From NCBI GenBank assembly GCA_027488845.1, contig JAIYBC010000012.1:1-64000 (forward strand): DNA of 64,000 bases, in the 5' to 3' direction. The stretch's first letter is position 1. The number at the start of each line of letters is the position of its first letter. This document shows, one piece after another, positions 34,140-42,667 of this stretch. This DNA is from Verrucomicrobiales bacterium (GTDB lineage: Bacteria > Verrucomicrobiota > Verrucomicrobiia > Limisphaerales > UBA9464). A program made the translations under genes and the position numbers. A model generated the notes under the pieces. It had not been told where the DNA came from and searched no databases. It saw only the letters and a list, made by a program, of their open reading frames with translations.

Positions 34140-36056
34140 ATGCCGGACTGGACCTACAGAACACTGCTGCGGCCGATCCTGTTTTCCATGCCCGCGGGAA
34201 CGGCCCATCGGATGGCCTTGCGCTCTCTGGGCACCTTGATTCGGATGCCGCTGGGCCACCGGGTTCTGGAGTTCTTCGGCCACATGCAACCGGACCGCCG
34301 AGCGGCCTACCAGGTCCGCGGGATGGAGTTCCTCAGTCGAACCGCAATCGGATCGGGGCTGGATCCCGCAGGCGAGGCCTTGGGTTCGTTTCGCCGCTTC
34401 GGGGTCGCGGTGGTCGAGGTCGGACCGCTGGAAGTTCGTCCTCCAGGCGAATCCCCGATGATGACGAGAGTGACGCCCAACGGTTGCAGCCTGCGTTGCA
34501 ATCGGCTGGATCCCTCCTCGCTCGTCCAGCGGATGGAACCGACGTTCGCCTCCTTGGCACAGGTCTGGTTGCGCATCGAGGCCGGTTTCCCGCTCCCGCT
34601 CATGGAGGGGACACTGAAGCGGCTCGGCACGAGGGTTTCCGGCATCACCCTCTCCGGCTGGGAGGCCACTGGGACCTCGGATCGGATCGCACTGGCCCAA
34701 TCGTTTCGGGACCTACGCCTTCCATGGATGCTGAGCGTCGGGGCGGATCCGGCCGCTGCCTTGGGCACAGTTGCGGTCCAGGATGCCGTTCGTCATGGAG
34801 CTGTCGGCGTTTGGTTCCGCTCGGACTCACGACAAGCCGACGGCTCGGTCCGCGTGAAGGCCACGGACCTCCCATCCCTGACCCACTATGTCGGGCGACT
34901 GAGAAACGAGTTCGGTCCGGAGTTCATCCTCGTGGCCGGCGGAGCCAGGGACGTGGGGGAATCGTTGGCCTTGTGCGAATCCGGAGCCGATCTGGTCGGC
35001 CTCGAGTTCGGCATGGTGTTCAGCGGCCCCGGCCTGCCGAAGCGGGTCAACGAGGCGTTGCTGTCGGTCACCCCGACCTCATCATGTTCCGCTGACGATT
35101 CGCCGGAACAGCCGGGATCCATGGCGTGGACCTGGGGCCTGCTCCTTGGAGTGTCGATGGTGTTGGGCGGCCTTCTCGCCATTGGCATCGCCAGCACACG
35201 CGTCGTCCTGCCCTACGACGAGGCGTTCTGTGGAATGGACCTGGAGCAACTGAAGGCGCTCAACCCACGGCTGCTGCCGTTCCTTTCCCACGACCGTGTT
35301 ACGCTGGCCGGGACGATGCTGAGCGCCGGGGTGCTCTACACCGGACTGGCCTGGCATGGAATCCGTCGGGGACTCCACTGGGCCAAGGTCGCCCTCGTCG
35401 TTTCCGCACTCAGCGGATTCTTCAGCTTCTTTCTGTTCCTCGGTTTCGGCTACTTCGATCCATTCCACGCCTTCGTCACCGCGGTCCTCTTCCAGTTCCT
35501 GCTGCTGCTCATCCACAGTCCGATCGCCAAGCCGTCGGATCCCGGGCCGCCTGAGATCGAGGAGAACGCCGCGTGGATCGCCGGCCTATGGGGGCAACTC
35601 CTGATGGTGACCCTGGGGATCGGACTCGTGGTCGCTGGAGCCGTCATCAGCCTGGTCGGCGCCGGACCGGTTTTGGTCAGGGAAGACCTGGAGTTCCTTG
35701 CCACCACCCGGGAGGCCCTCCTGGGATCGGGTCGTCGCCTGATGCCCCTGATAGCCCACGACCGCGCAAGCCTGGGCGGGATGTTGATCGCCTGCGGCCT
35801 CGGGGTCTGGCTGACGGCTCAATGGGGGTTCCGGATCGGTCGCAGTTGGCTTTGGTGGACGCTGGCCTTGGCGGGAACCCCGGCGTTCGTTGCCGCCATC
35901 GGCATCCATCTGATCGTCGGTTACTCGGACCCACTCCACCTCGCCCCGGCGATCGGAGGCGCGGTCTGGTTCGGTGTCGCACTGGGTTTGTCCCGGAAAT
36001 GGCTTTGTGGCCCGAGGCTGGCGGCAGGGACGGCGTTTTCTTCGGCCCCGAAGTGA
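34140..36056 (+). CDS. PyrD-like domain fused to a duplicated polytopic membrane domain
   Basis: The 638-residue product has two parts. Residues about 1-315 resemble class 2 dihydroorotate dehydrogenase: YRTLLRPILFSMPAGTAHRM at the start, GSGLDPAGEALGSFRRFGVA, VVEVGPLEVRPPGE and a late GGARDVGESLALCESGADLV segment. The expected NTSSPNT-like catalytic region is not recognisable. Residues about 327-630 are hydrophobic with two internal repeats, each with a PxxxHDRxxLxG start (LPFLSHDRVTLAG near 379; MPLIAHDRASLGG near 535) and a GYxDPxH end (GYFDPFH near 437; GYSDPLH near 595). It may be a non-catalytic sensor or an unusual redox enzyme. The ATG at 34140 is preferred over a TTG 48 bases upstream. 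Confidence 0.68.
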   Translation: MPDWTYRTLLRPILFSMPAGTAHRMALRSLGTLIRMPLGHRVLEFFGHMQPDRRAAYQVRGMEFLSRTAIGSGLDPAGEALGSFRRFGVAVVEVGPLEVRPPGESPMMTRVTPNGCSLRCNRLDPSSLVQRMEPTFASLAQVWLRIEAGFPLPLMEGTLKRLGTRVSGITLSGWEATGTSDRIALAQSFRDLRLPWMLSVGADPAAALGTVAVQDAVRHGAVGVWFRSDSRQADGSVRVKATDLPSLTHYVGRLRNEFGPEFILVAGGARDVGESLALCESGADLVGLEFGMVFSGPGLPKRVNEALLSVTPTSSCSADDSPEQPGSMAWTWGLLLGVSMVLGGLLAIGIASTRVVLPYDEAFCGMDLEQLKALNPRLLPFLSHDRVTLAGTMLSAGVLYTGLAWHGIRRGLHWAKVALVVSALSGFFSFFLFLGFGYFDPFHAFVTAVLFQFLLLLIHSPIAKPSDPGPPEIEENAAWIAGLWGQLLMVTLGIGLVVAGAVISLVGAGPVLVREDLEFLATTREALLGSGRRLMPLIAHDRASLGGMLIACGLGVWLTAQWGFRIGRSWLWWTLALAGTPAFVAAIGIHLIVGYSDPLHLAPAIGGAVWFGVALGLSRKWLCGPRLAAGTAFSSAPK

Positions 36057-36141
36057 TCCCGCCACATCCCGCCTTGTCGGGTCCGACCGGCGCCGGGTAG
36101 CGTCGTCAAAACGTCACAACCCAGCTCCCCACACGAATCCC

Positions 36142-37470
36142 ATGAATTCCGGTCTACGCCTGAAACTGTTCCTCATGATGGTGCTCGAGTTCTTCATCTG
36201 GGGAGCCTGGCTTCCCCTGATCTTCGGGTACCTCCCGAGCCTCGGGTTCACTCCCGGCCAGCAGTCGCTGATCCTCAATGCCTTCCCGGTCGCCTCGATC
36301 GTCGGCATGTTCTTCAGCAACCAGTGGGCGGACCGGAAGTTCGCCGCGGAGAAGTTCCTCGCCTTCTCCCACCTGGTCGGCGGCCTCGCCATCCTCGGCT
36401 GCGGCTTCACCAAGGACTTCATGCCGTTCTTCCTCCTGATGCTCGTGCACTGCCTGCTCTACGTGCCGACCATCTCCATCACCAACTCCATCGCCTTCGC
36501 CGCGATGAAGGACCCGGCCAAGGAGTTCGGCATCGTCCGCATGGGCGGCACCATCGGCTGGATCCTCGCCGCCTGGCCGTTCACCTTCATCTTCGTCAAC
36601 TGGGACGCCGTCAACGCCGCCAAGACCTCCGGCTTCGTGGATTGGATTGGCACCGTGTTCGCCAACCCGCTGACCGGTGACGCCGCCAAGGCCGCCACCA
36701 AGTGGACCTACATCGTCTCCGGCGTCGCCTCCCTCGCCCTCGCCGCCTTCAGCTTCACCCTGCCCCACACCCCGCCGAAGAAGTCCCAGGGCGAAAGCCT
36801 CGCCTGGCTCGAGGCCGCCAAGCTGCTCAAGCACCCGTTCGTCCTCGTCCTCTGGCTGGTCACCTTCGTCGATTCCTTCGTCCACAACTGCTACTTCAAC
36901 TGGACCGGCGTGTTCCTTGGCACCCCGACCACCGCCGGAGGCGTCGGCATCGCCTCCAACTGGATCACCCCGGTCATGAGCATCGGCCAGATCGCCGAGA
37001 TCCTCACCATGTTCGTCCTCGGCGCGACGCTGAAGAAGCTCGGGTGGCGGACCACAATGATCATCGGCATCCTCGGACACGCCGCCCGCTTCGCGGTCTA
37101 CTCCTTCATGCCCCAGAGCGCGGCGGCGATCATCCTGATCCAGGTCCTCCACGGCGTCTGCTACGCCTTCTTCTTCGCCACGGTGTACATCTTCGTCGAC
37201 GCCTACTTCCCGAAGGACATCCGCTCCTCGGCCCAGGGCCTCTTCAACCTCCAGATCCTCGGCATCGGCGCCCTGGTCGCGAACTCGATCTGCCCGTGGC
37301 TCATGCAGGAGGTCTACACGAACGCCGCCACCAAGATGGTCGACTTCAAGGGGCTCTTCCTGGTGCCGCTGGCCGCCGCATCCGTCGCCGCGATCGCCCT
37401 CGCCCTGTTCTTCCATCCGCCCAAGACGGCGGATGCCGGTGCCGGCGGCGGCTCCGCCCCGGCGCACTGA
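36142..37470 (+). CDS. MFS permease, nucleoside:H+ symporter (NHS)-like
   Basis: The 442-residue polytopic membrane protein has about 12 helices. LKLFLMMVLEFFIWGAWLPL at the start, SLGFTPGQQSLILNAFPVAS and EFGIVRMGGTIGWILAAWPF resemble the NupG/XapB nucleoside:proton symporter group of the major facilitator superfamily, but the real substrate may be a nucleoside or another sugar compound. It lies directly before a sugar isomerase-like gene, an arrangement common in carbohydrate loci. A strong hairpin follows its stop. Confidence 0.78.
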   Translation: MNSGLRLKLFLMMVLEFFIWGAWLPLIFGYLPSLGFTPGQQSLILNAFPVASIVGMFFSNQWADRKFAAEKFLAFSHLVGGLAILGCGFTKDFMPFFLLMLVHCLLYVPTISITNSIAFAAMKDPAKEFGIVRMGGTIGWILAAWPFTFIFVNWDAVNAAKTSGFVDWIGTVFANPLTGDAAKAATKWTYIVSGVASLALAAFSFTLPHTPPKKSQGESLAWLEAAKLLKHPFVLVLWLVTFVDSFVHNCYFNWTGVFLGTPTTAGGVGIASNWITPVMSIGQIAEILTMFVLGATLKKLGWRTTMIIGILGHAARFAVYSFMPQSAAAIILIQVLHGVCYAFFFATVYIFVDAYFPKDIRSSAQGLFNLQILGIGALVANSICPWLMQEVYTNAATKMVDFKGLFLVPLAAASVAAIALALFFHPPKTADAGAGGGSAPAH

Positions 37471-37482
37471 TTGCCCTTCCCA

Positions 37483-37514
37483 ACCGGCCCGGCTCCCCAA
37501 AGAGCCGGGCCGGT
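37483..37514 (+). terminator. Hairpin terminator after the MFS gene
   Basis: A perfect 12-bp stem, ACCGGCCCGGCT / AGCCGGGCCGGT, with loop CCCCAAAG begins 13 bases after the stop. It is followed by a pyrimidine-rich tract rather than a pure T-run. Confidence 0.7.
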
Positions 37515-37521
37515 CTGCATT

Positions 37522-37565
37522 GCCCCTTCCCCTTTCCCCCGTTCAACGCTTCAACCTCTTCCCTT
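37522..37565 (+). repeat. Degenerate CCCTTCAA-type tract (copy 4)
   Basis: A pyrimidine-rich stretch with CCCCTTCC, CCCGTTCAACG and CTTCAACC pieces lies between the MFS terminator and the isomerase-like gene. It looks like a decayed member of the family at 451, 7641 and 11551. Confidence 0.5.
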
Positions 37566-37581
37566 CGACATCGTCGCCACC

Positions 37582-38487
37582 ATGAACCGCCGTCGCTTCC
37601 TCCACGGATCCGCCCTCGCCGCCGCCGGCCTTGCCGCCGGTTGCTCGTACTTCAGCAAGGCCGACGACCGGTCCTTCAAGATCAGCCTCGCCGAGTGGTC
37701 CTACCACAAGGCCCTGTTCGGGAAGAAGATGACCCACATGGATTTCCCGGTGGTCGCCCGACGGACCCATGACATCGACGGCATCGAGCTGGTGAACCAG
37801 TTCTTCAAGGATCAGGTGCGCGACCAAGGCTACATGCGGGAGTTCCTCACTCGCTCCCAAGGCGAAGGCGTCCGGAACGTGCTCATCATGTGCGACGGCG
37901 AAGGCGCCCTTGGCGATCCCGATCCGGCGAAGCGCCGTCAGGCCGTCGAGAATCACCGCAAGTGGGCCGATGCCGCGAAGTTCCTTGGCTGCCACTCCAT
38001 CCGGGTGAATGCCGAGACCCACGACGTGGGCACTCCCGAGGAACAGCAGAAACGCGCCGCCGACGGCCTCGCGGCACTTTCGGACGTCTGCGCCGACCTG
38101 AAGCTCAACTGCATCGTCGAGAACCACGGCCACCTCAGCAGCAACGGCAAGTGGCTCGCCGGCGTCATGCGCCTCGTCGGGAAGAAGAACTGCGGCACGC
38201 TGCCCGACTTCGGGAACTTCAACATCCGTCCCGGCGAGACCTACGACCGCTATCTCGGGGTCCAGGAGATGATGCCCTACGCCAAGGCGGTCAGCGCGAA
38301 GTCCTACGACTTCGACACCAACGGCCTCTGCGTCGAGACGGACTATCGGAAGATGATGAAGATCGTCCTCGATGCCGGCTACCGGGGCTGGGTCGGAATC
38401 GAGTACGAAGGAGAGCGTTACCCCGAAAAGGACGGCATCGACGCCACCCGCGACCTGCTGATCCGCCTTCGGATCGAAGGGATTTGA
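37582..38487 (+). CDS. Tat-exported lipoprotein, sugar phosphate isomerase/epimerase-like TIM barrel
   Basis: The 301-residue product begins MNRRRFLHGSALAAAGLAAG followed by Cys, a twin-arginine signal with a lipobox (LAAGC), so it is probably a membrane-anchored periplasmic lipoprotein. The rest is an AP-endonuclease-2/xylose-isomerase-like TIM barrel: RRTHDIDGIELVNQFF, FLGCHSIRVNAETHDVG, LKLNCIVENHGHLSSNGKWL and GYRGWVGIEYEGERYPEKDG. Such proteins in this phylum act on sugars or related compounds, but the substrate is unknown. It follows the NHS-like permease. Confidence 0.8.
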   Translation: MNRRRFLHGSALAAAGLAAGCSYFSKADDRSFKISLAEWSYHKALFGKKMTHMDFPVVARRTHDIDGIELVNQFFKDQVRDQGYMREFLTRSQGEGVRNVLIMCDGEGALGDPDPAKRRQAVENHRKWADAAKFLGCHSIRVNAETHDVGTPEEQQKRAADGLAALSDVCADLKLNCIVENHGHLSSNGKWLAGVMRLVGKKNCGTLPDFGNFNIRPGETYDRYLGVQEMMPYAKAVSAKSYDFDTNGLCVETDYRKMMKIVLDAGYRGWVGIEYEGERYPEKDGIDATRDLLIRLRIEGI

Positions 38488-38495
38488 GGGACTTT

Positions 38496-38523
38496 AGTCC
38501 GTGGCCCGGAGTCCGTGGTCCGT
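38496..38523 (+). repeat. Two-copy 14-base tandem repeat
   Basis: AGTCCGTGGCCCGG is followed at once by AGTCCGTGGTCCGT (12 of 14 identical) in the 173-base gap after the isomerase-like gene. The rest of the gap is low-complexity, with GGTCACCACAGACAAGGGAC-like strings. It has no coding potential. Confidence 0.6.
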
Positions 38524-38660
38524 TGGCAGGTCGGCTCCCGGTTCCTGCGCCGCTTTCGGCGATCAGAACGGGGCGGTCCACGAGGGCAGAACACCCATCA
38601 ACACTGGCCGGCGATCAACGGTCACCACAGACAAGGGACGACTGGCAACGGACCCATGGA

Positions 38661-41600
38661 TCACCTCGGATGCACGCTGAACCACAGCTGCCCCGACGCC
38701 GTCCCCTTGCCTTCGAGATCGATGTTGTAGCGCAGTTCGTACTGCATCGCCGGGGCGGCGTCCGCCAACTCCAGCCAGATCGTCCGGCCATCCGGCAACA
38801 ACGCGGCCTTCGTGACCGCGACGTCGTCGCGACCGTTCTTGGAAGGATCCGCGACGGACCAATCCTTGGATCCGTACTCCTCGGCATACCGGTAGTTCCA
38901 GCGTTTCACCGCGTAGCTGCCCGGGTCCGACGCCGTGGACCGCTCCAGCGGCACCGCAAAGCGGAACTCCAGGGCGTTGCCATCCTGACGCCAGCTGACC
39001 GGGACTCGCACCGGCTTGTCCGTGAATCGCACCCGCTGCAGCGCGCCGTCCTTCACTGCGCTGGTCTGCCAACCGGTGCTGCCGGCGACATAGAGGGCGT
39101 TCTCCGAAGCCCGGAAAGTCGCGCGGTTCGGTCCGCTCAGGAACTTCACCGGCAGCGGCACGACCGCTCCCTGTGGCACAAGGCCCGAGGTGTCCCGGAG
39201 GACCAGCATCATGCCGCAACGTCCCCAAAGGAGATGGAGCATCTGTCCCCCGAGGGGACCCCACTGTCCGGTGGGCACCCACGCTTGGGAACCGCTCGAG
39301 TTGTCGACACCGTGCGGAATCCAACAGAGCGGCCAATCGCGTCCGAGGCCGTTGGCGATTTCCTTCCTGGGACCGCCGTATCCGTACCAGCCGCCCTCCC
39401 GGATCTCGGCGATCTCGCTGGATGGCGTCCAGGTTCCCTGCTGGGGCGAGACGGTGCGGATGGCGCCATCGGGCGACACACCCATGCCGTTCGGATTGCG
39501 GAAACCCGCCGCGAGCAGCTCCGAGGCCCGGCCGTCCGCCGAAACCCGATGCAGGCCCACAGGATCCACGTAGTAGAAGCGGCCTGAAGAATCGACCTCG
39601 AGGCAGGTCACGTAGTCATGTCCACCGGTGGAGGTCGCGATGCCGTCGTGGAAGGACTCTTGGGAGTCGGCCACACCGTCACCATTGCGGTCGCGCAGCC
39701 GGGTGATGCGGTCGCGGCCGAGGACGTAGACGTCGCCGTTCCGCACCTTCAGACCCAACGGCTGATACATCCCCGTCGCAAACCGGGTCCAGCGGAGGCG
39801 TTGGAGCGAGTCGTCCACGCCGGTCACCCGCCAGACGTCACCGTGGATCGTGGCCAGGAAACCGGAACCATCCGGTCCAAAGTCGATCCCCGACCCGAAG
39901 AGAAGGGCCTTGTCCGCGTTCTCGTACGGCAGGGTCAGTGTGTCGACGGCCAGGAAGTCGTTGTCCACGCCGCGTTGGCCGCGGGTCTCGACCACGGGGA
40001 CCGACAGGCGGGCCGGATCGGACGTGACCGCCGAGGGGATTCCATTGGACTTGGCTTCCTTGAGGAACAAATCCCAGGCGGCGACCGGGCCACGCCAGAG
40101 GTAGGCGACGAATGTCTCCTCGTGGTTCGACGCTTCGAGTCCGGCGACGTGGCCGCCCCAACCCGGCTCACTCCAGGAGAGGGAATCCCCACCGGCCTTC
40201 GTCGATAGGAGAACGAATCCCGACCGCACTCCGGAGTCGTCCGCATATCCGTTCACGACGCGTCGGATACGGCCGCGCTCCGCGGAATCGGATGTCTCGT
40301 CCGCGGAAAACTGGTCTCCGCCCCGGAGATGCGAGGTGAGCGGCAGGGACACCGAAGTCGCATGCGCGGAAACCGTGAAGGTCCTCTCCAAGACAACACC
40401 AGCGGTCGACTTGAGTAGGCGTGGACGTTCCAGGATCCGTGTTTCACCGATGCGGTATTCCAAGACCACACCCGCTTCGGTCCGGTGGATCGCAGACCAA
40501 CGCGGAGGGTTCGTGCCAGGGTGTCTCCGAGGACCTGCCGTGAACAGCACCTCCCCGTCCGGCCGAGGCGTCCCGATCAGACCGAAGCGCGTCGGATCGA
40601 ACTTCAGGAATCCCCCGCTCCAGACGCCCCTCACTTCGGCCCGATCCATGTCGTAGGCGACCGCGCCGCCATCGAGGCGGACGGCAAGTCCCTTGGCGAC
40701 GGTGACCTTGTCGGGAAGTGCCAGGGTCGTGGCAAGGAACGGACCGACATCGGTCGCCTGCCATCGATTGTCCACCCAGTCCTTCTCCGCTTGGCTTCCG
40801 GGTTCCCTACCCGAGACTGCGGGTTCTCCGGCGGACCGTGCCGGCGACGCTGCGGGTTGTGCGCTTCCAACGGACGGATTGGCAACCGGCCGCGGCTTCC
40901 GGGGACCGCGGGGTTCACCGAACCTCGGCGCCAGGAGCTCCAGACCGTCGAGTTCCTTCCGGAGCTTCACCTCGGCGTCCTCGTCGGTGTGCCCGATGAC
41001 ACCGACGTCCCCCTTCCATCCGCTGGCGGCCACGACGCGGAGCAGGTCGAGTTCCTCGTCGCCGGTGCCGAGCGGAATGATCTTCCGACCGAGACGGTCG
41101 CCATTCCAGACCATGCCGTTGAGGTTCAGCGCGAGCAGGTGAGGATTGAGGATCCGGAATTGGGACTCGAAGTCGTCGATGTGGGAGTGGGCATGGTGGA
41201 AGTTGTAGACGATGCCGGCGTTGGTGTGGCCTGCCCGTCCCAGGCGGGCAAGGACCTCGACGAGATTCCTCGGTTCCCCGAACCAGCCCATGTGGTTGTA
41301 GAGGGCGACGCGGCATCCGAGCGATTGGGCCTCGCGGCAGATCGGCGACAGCGTGCGGACGGCGGCTGCGAGCTTGGCCTCGAGCCGCGCGGCATCGGTC
41401 TCGTCCTCGGTTCCCATGGTGATCCAGAGCTGGGGTTGGATCCCGTTGCGGCGGATGCAGTCGAGGATCGCGCGGGCCTCGGTTCCAAGATCCGCAGGGA
41501 ACCACCAGGCGGTGATCTCGATCCCGCGACGACGCATCGCGGCGACCTCGGCGTCGAAGGTGGGGACATGTTCGGAGCGCCAGTCGTAGGCGAGGCGCCG

Positions 41601-41783
41601 CAGGCCGAGACGTTGGAGCATCTCGGCGCGCTCTTCGGGTCCGCGCTTCCGGGAGTCGAAGGGGACGACGCACCAGGCGACGAGGTTGGTGCGGGAGAAA
41701 TTCCCTTCCGGAGGAAGCGCCGCGCTGCAGGGAACGAACCACGACAGGAGGCCGAGGAACAGGAGGACGAACCGGGAGGTCAC
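38661..41783 (-). CDS. Three-part exported protein: TIM barrel, DUF6797-like, beta-propeller
   Basis: The 1040-residue product has a signal peptide (about 1-21; LLFLGLLSWFVPCSAA). An N-terminal TIM-barrel isomerase/epimerase-like part (about 30-290) contains ALYNHMGWFGEPRNLVEVLA and YNFHHAHSHIDDFESQFRIL. A middle DUF6797-like part (about 340-610) contains VGPFLATTLALPDKVTVAKG and VWSGGFLKFDPTRFGLIGTP. A sorbosone/glucose-dehydrogenase-like propeller (about 640-830) contains LLFGSGIDFGPDGSGFLATI and RNPNGMGVSPDGAIR, and a beta-rich tail follows. Each module is common in Verrucomicrobia, usually in separate proteins. An extracytoplasmic carbohydrate-related role is inferred. The catalytic residues were not verified. 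Confidence 0.7.
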   Translation of the reverse strand: MTSRFVLLFLGLLSWFVPCSAALPPEGNFSRTNLVAWCVVPFDSRKRGPEERAEMLQRLGLRRLAYDWRSEHVPTFDAEVAAMRRRGIEITAWWFPADLGTEARAILDCIRRNGIQPQLWITMGTEDETDAARLEAKLAAAVRTLSPICREAQSLGCRVALYNHMGWFGEPRNLVEVLARLGRAGHTNAGIVYNFHHAHSHIDDFESQFRILNPHLLALNLNGMVWNGDRLGRKIIPLGTGDEELDLLRVVAASGWKGDVGVIGHTDEDAEVKLRKELDGLELLAPRFGEPRGPRKPRPVANPSVGSAQPAASPARSAGEPAVSGREPGSQAEKDWVDNRWQATDVGPFLATTLALPDKVTVAKGLAVRLDGGAVAYDMDRAEVRGVWSGGFLKFDPTRFGLIGTPRPDGEVLFTAGPRRHPGTNPPRWSAIHRTEAGVVLEYRIGETRILERPRLLKSTAGVVLERTFTVSAHATSVSLPLTSHLRGGDQFSADETSDSAERGRIRRVVNGYADDSGVRSGFVLLSTKAGGDSLSWSEPGWGGHVAGLEASNHEETFVAYLWRGPVAAWDLFLKEAKSNGIPSAVTSDPARLSVPVVETRGQRGVDNDFLAVDTLTLPYENADKALLFGSGIDFGPDGSGFLATIHGDVWRVTGVDDSLQRLRWTRFATGMYQPLGLKVRNGDVYVLGRDRITRLRDRNGDGVADSQESFHDGIATSTGGHDYVTCLEVDSSGRFYYVDPVGLHRVSADGRASELLAAGFRNPNGMGVSPDGAIRTVSPQQGTWTPSSEIAEIREGGWYGYGGPRKEIANGLGRDWPLCWIPHGVDNSSGSQAWVPTGQWGPLGGQMLHLLWGRCGMMLVLRDTSGLVPQGAVVPLPVKFLSGPNRATFRASENALYVAGSTGWQTSAVKDGALQRVRFTDKPVRVPVSWRQDGNALEFRFAVPLERSTASDPGSYAVKRWNYRYAEEYGSKDWSVADPSKNGRDDVAVTKAALLPDGRTIWLELADAAPAMQYELRYNIDLEGKGTASGQLWFSVHPR

Positions 41784-41836
41784 CCGGAGATGCTAGTCCG
41801 CAGACCGTCGCCGAGTCACGCGGGCTTCGCCGCGGT

Positions 41837-42595
41837 TCACCACCATGCGGCCGCGGGATTCGGCGTTCGGCCGTCGAAGGACTGGTAGCCCTTGGGAAAA
41901 CGGAAGGTCTCGACGTGGTTGTCGCCCCACAGCATGGGGAAGAACGCCTTGCCCTTGTAGTTGTGCCAGACCGATCGGGGATCGTTGATCAGGTTGTCGC
42001 CGCGGTCGCCGAACCAGATCCAGTCGCCAAGGACGATCTTGTTGACCGGCGAGAGCGCGATGCGGGAGGCCTTGATGGGAATGGACTCGGGAGTGTTCGG
42101 GCGCGCGGAGTCGCCGCCGATGCGCTCCACCGCGTAGCGTGTCGCGCCCCAGACCATGAGGTAGCTGTTGCCCCAGGCGTCATAGGTGGTGGTCTTGAGG
42201 TCGCGGAACTCCGTGGCGGCGTACAGGGCGTCCCCCTTGTCCGCGGGGCATTTGAACAGCCTCACCGATCCGGCGAAGGGGTTCAGGACGCGGTTGGATT
42301 CCGGGATGATCCGGCCGTTGAAGCCCTCGTGGAGGAGGCTGGCGTTCTTGCCGGTCGTCCCACCGAACCCGGCCCAGTCCTGATAGGCGGGATAGAGGTC
42401 CGAGAAGTCCTGGGAGTACAGCACCATGGCCAGACCGATCTGGCGCTGGTTGCTGATGCACTGGGTCTTGGTGGCGTTGGACTTCGCGCGGGCCAAGGCG
42501 GGGAGGAGCATCCCCGCGAGGATCGCGATGATGGCGATGACGACGAGCAGCTCGATGAGCGTGAACGCGACGTCCCGGCGGATTTCACCCTTCAT
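41837..42595 (-). CDS. Prepilin-type leader protein, verrucomicrobial GDWIW family (copy 2)
   Basis: The 252-residue product begins [20 protein letters not shown] and continues [20 protein letters not shown], a type IV prepilin/pseudopilin leader. The mature part shares the layout of the gene at 20616-21356: [62 protein letters not shown] and a terminal AAAWW. The start at 42595 is chosen over an in-frame start 42 bases upstream because the basic leader is then of normal length. The function is unknown. No pilus or type II secretion genes are nearby. Confidence 0.82.
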   Translation of the reverse strand: MKGEIRRDVAFTLIELLVVIAIIAILAGMLLPALARAKSNATKTQCISNQRQIGLAMVLYSQDFSDLYPAYQDWAGFGGTTGKNASLLHEGFNGRIIPESNRVLNPFAGSVRLFKCPADKGDALYAATEFRDLKTTTYDAWGNSYLMVWGATRYAVERIGGDSARPNTPESIPIKASRIALSPVNKIVLGDWIWFGDRGDNLINDPRSVWHNYKGKAFFPMLWGDNHVETFRFPKGYQSFDGRTPNPAAAWW

Positions 42596-42667
42596 GCCTT
42601 CCAGATACCGGCCGCCCGGGAAGCTGGCCAGCACCAACGCCGTCTTCTGACGATTCCGGTGGCCGGT

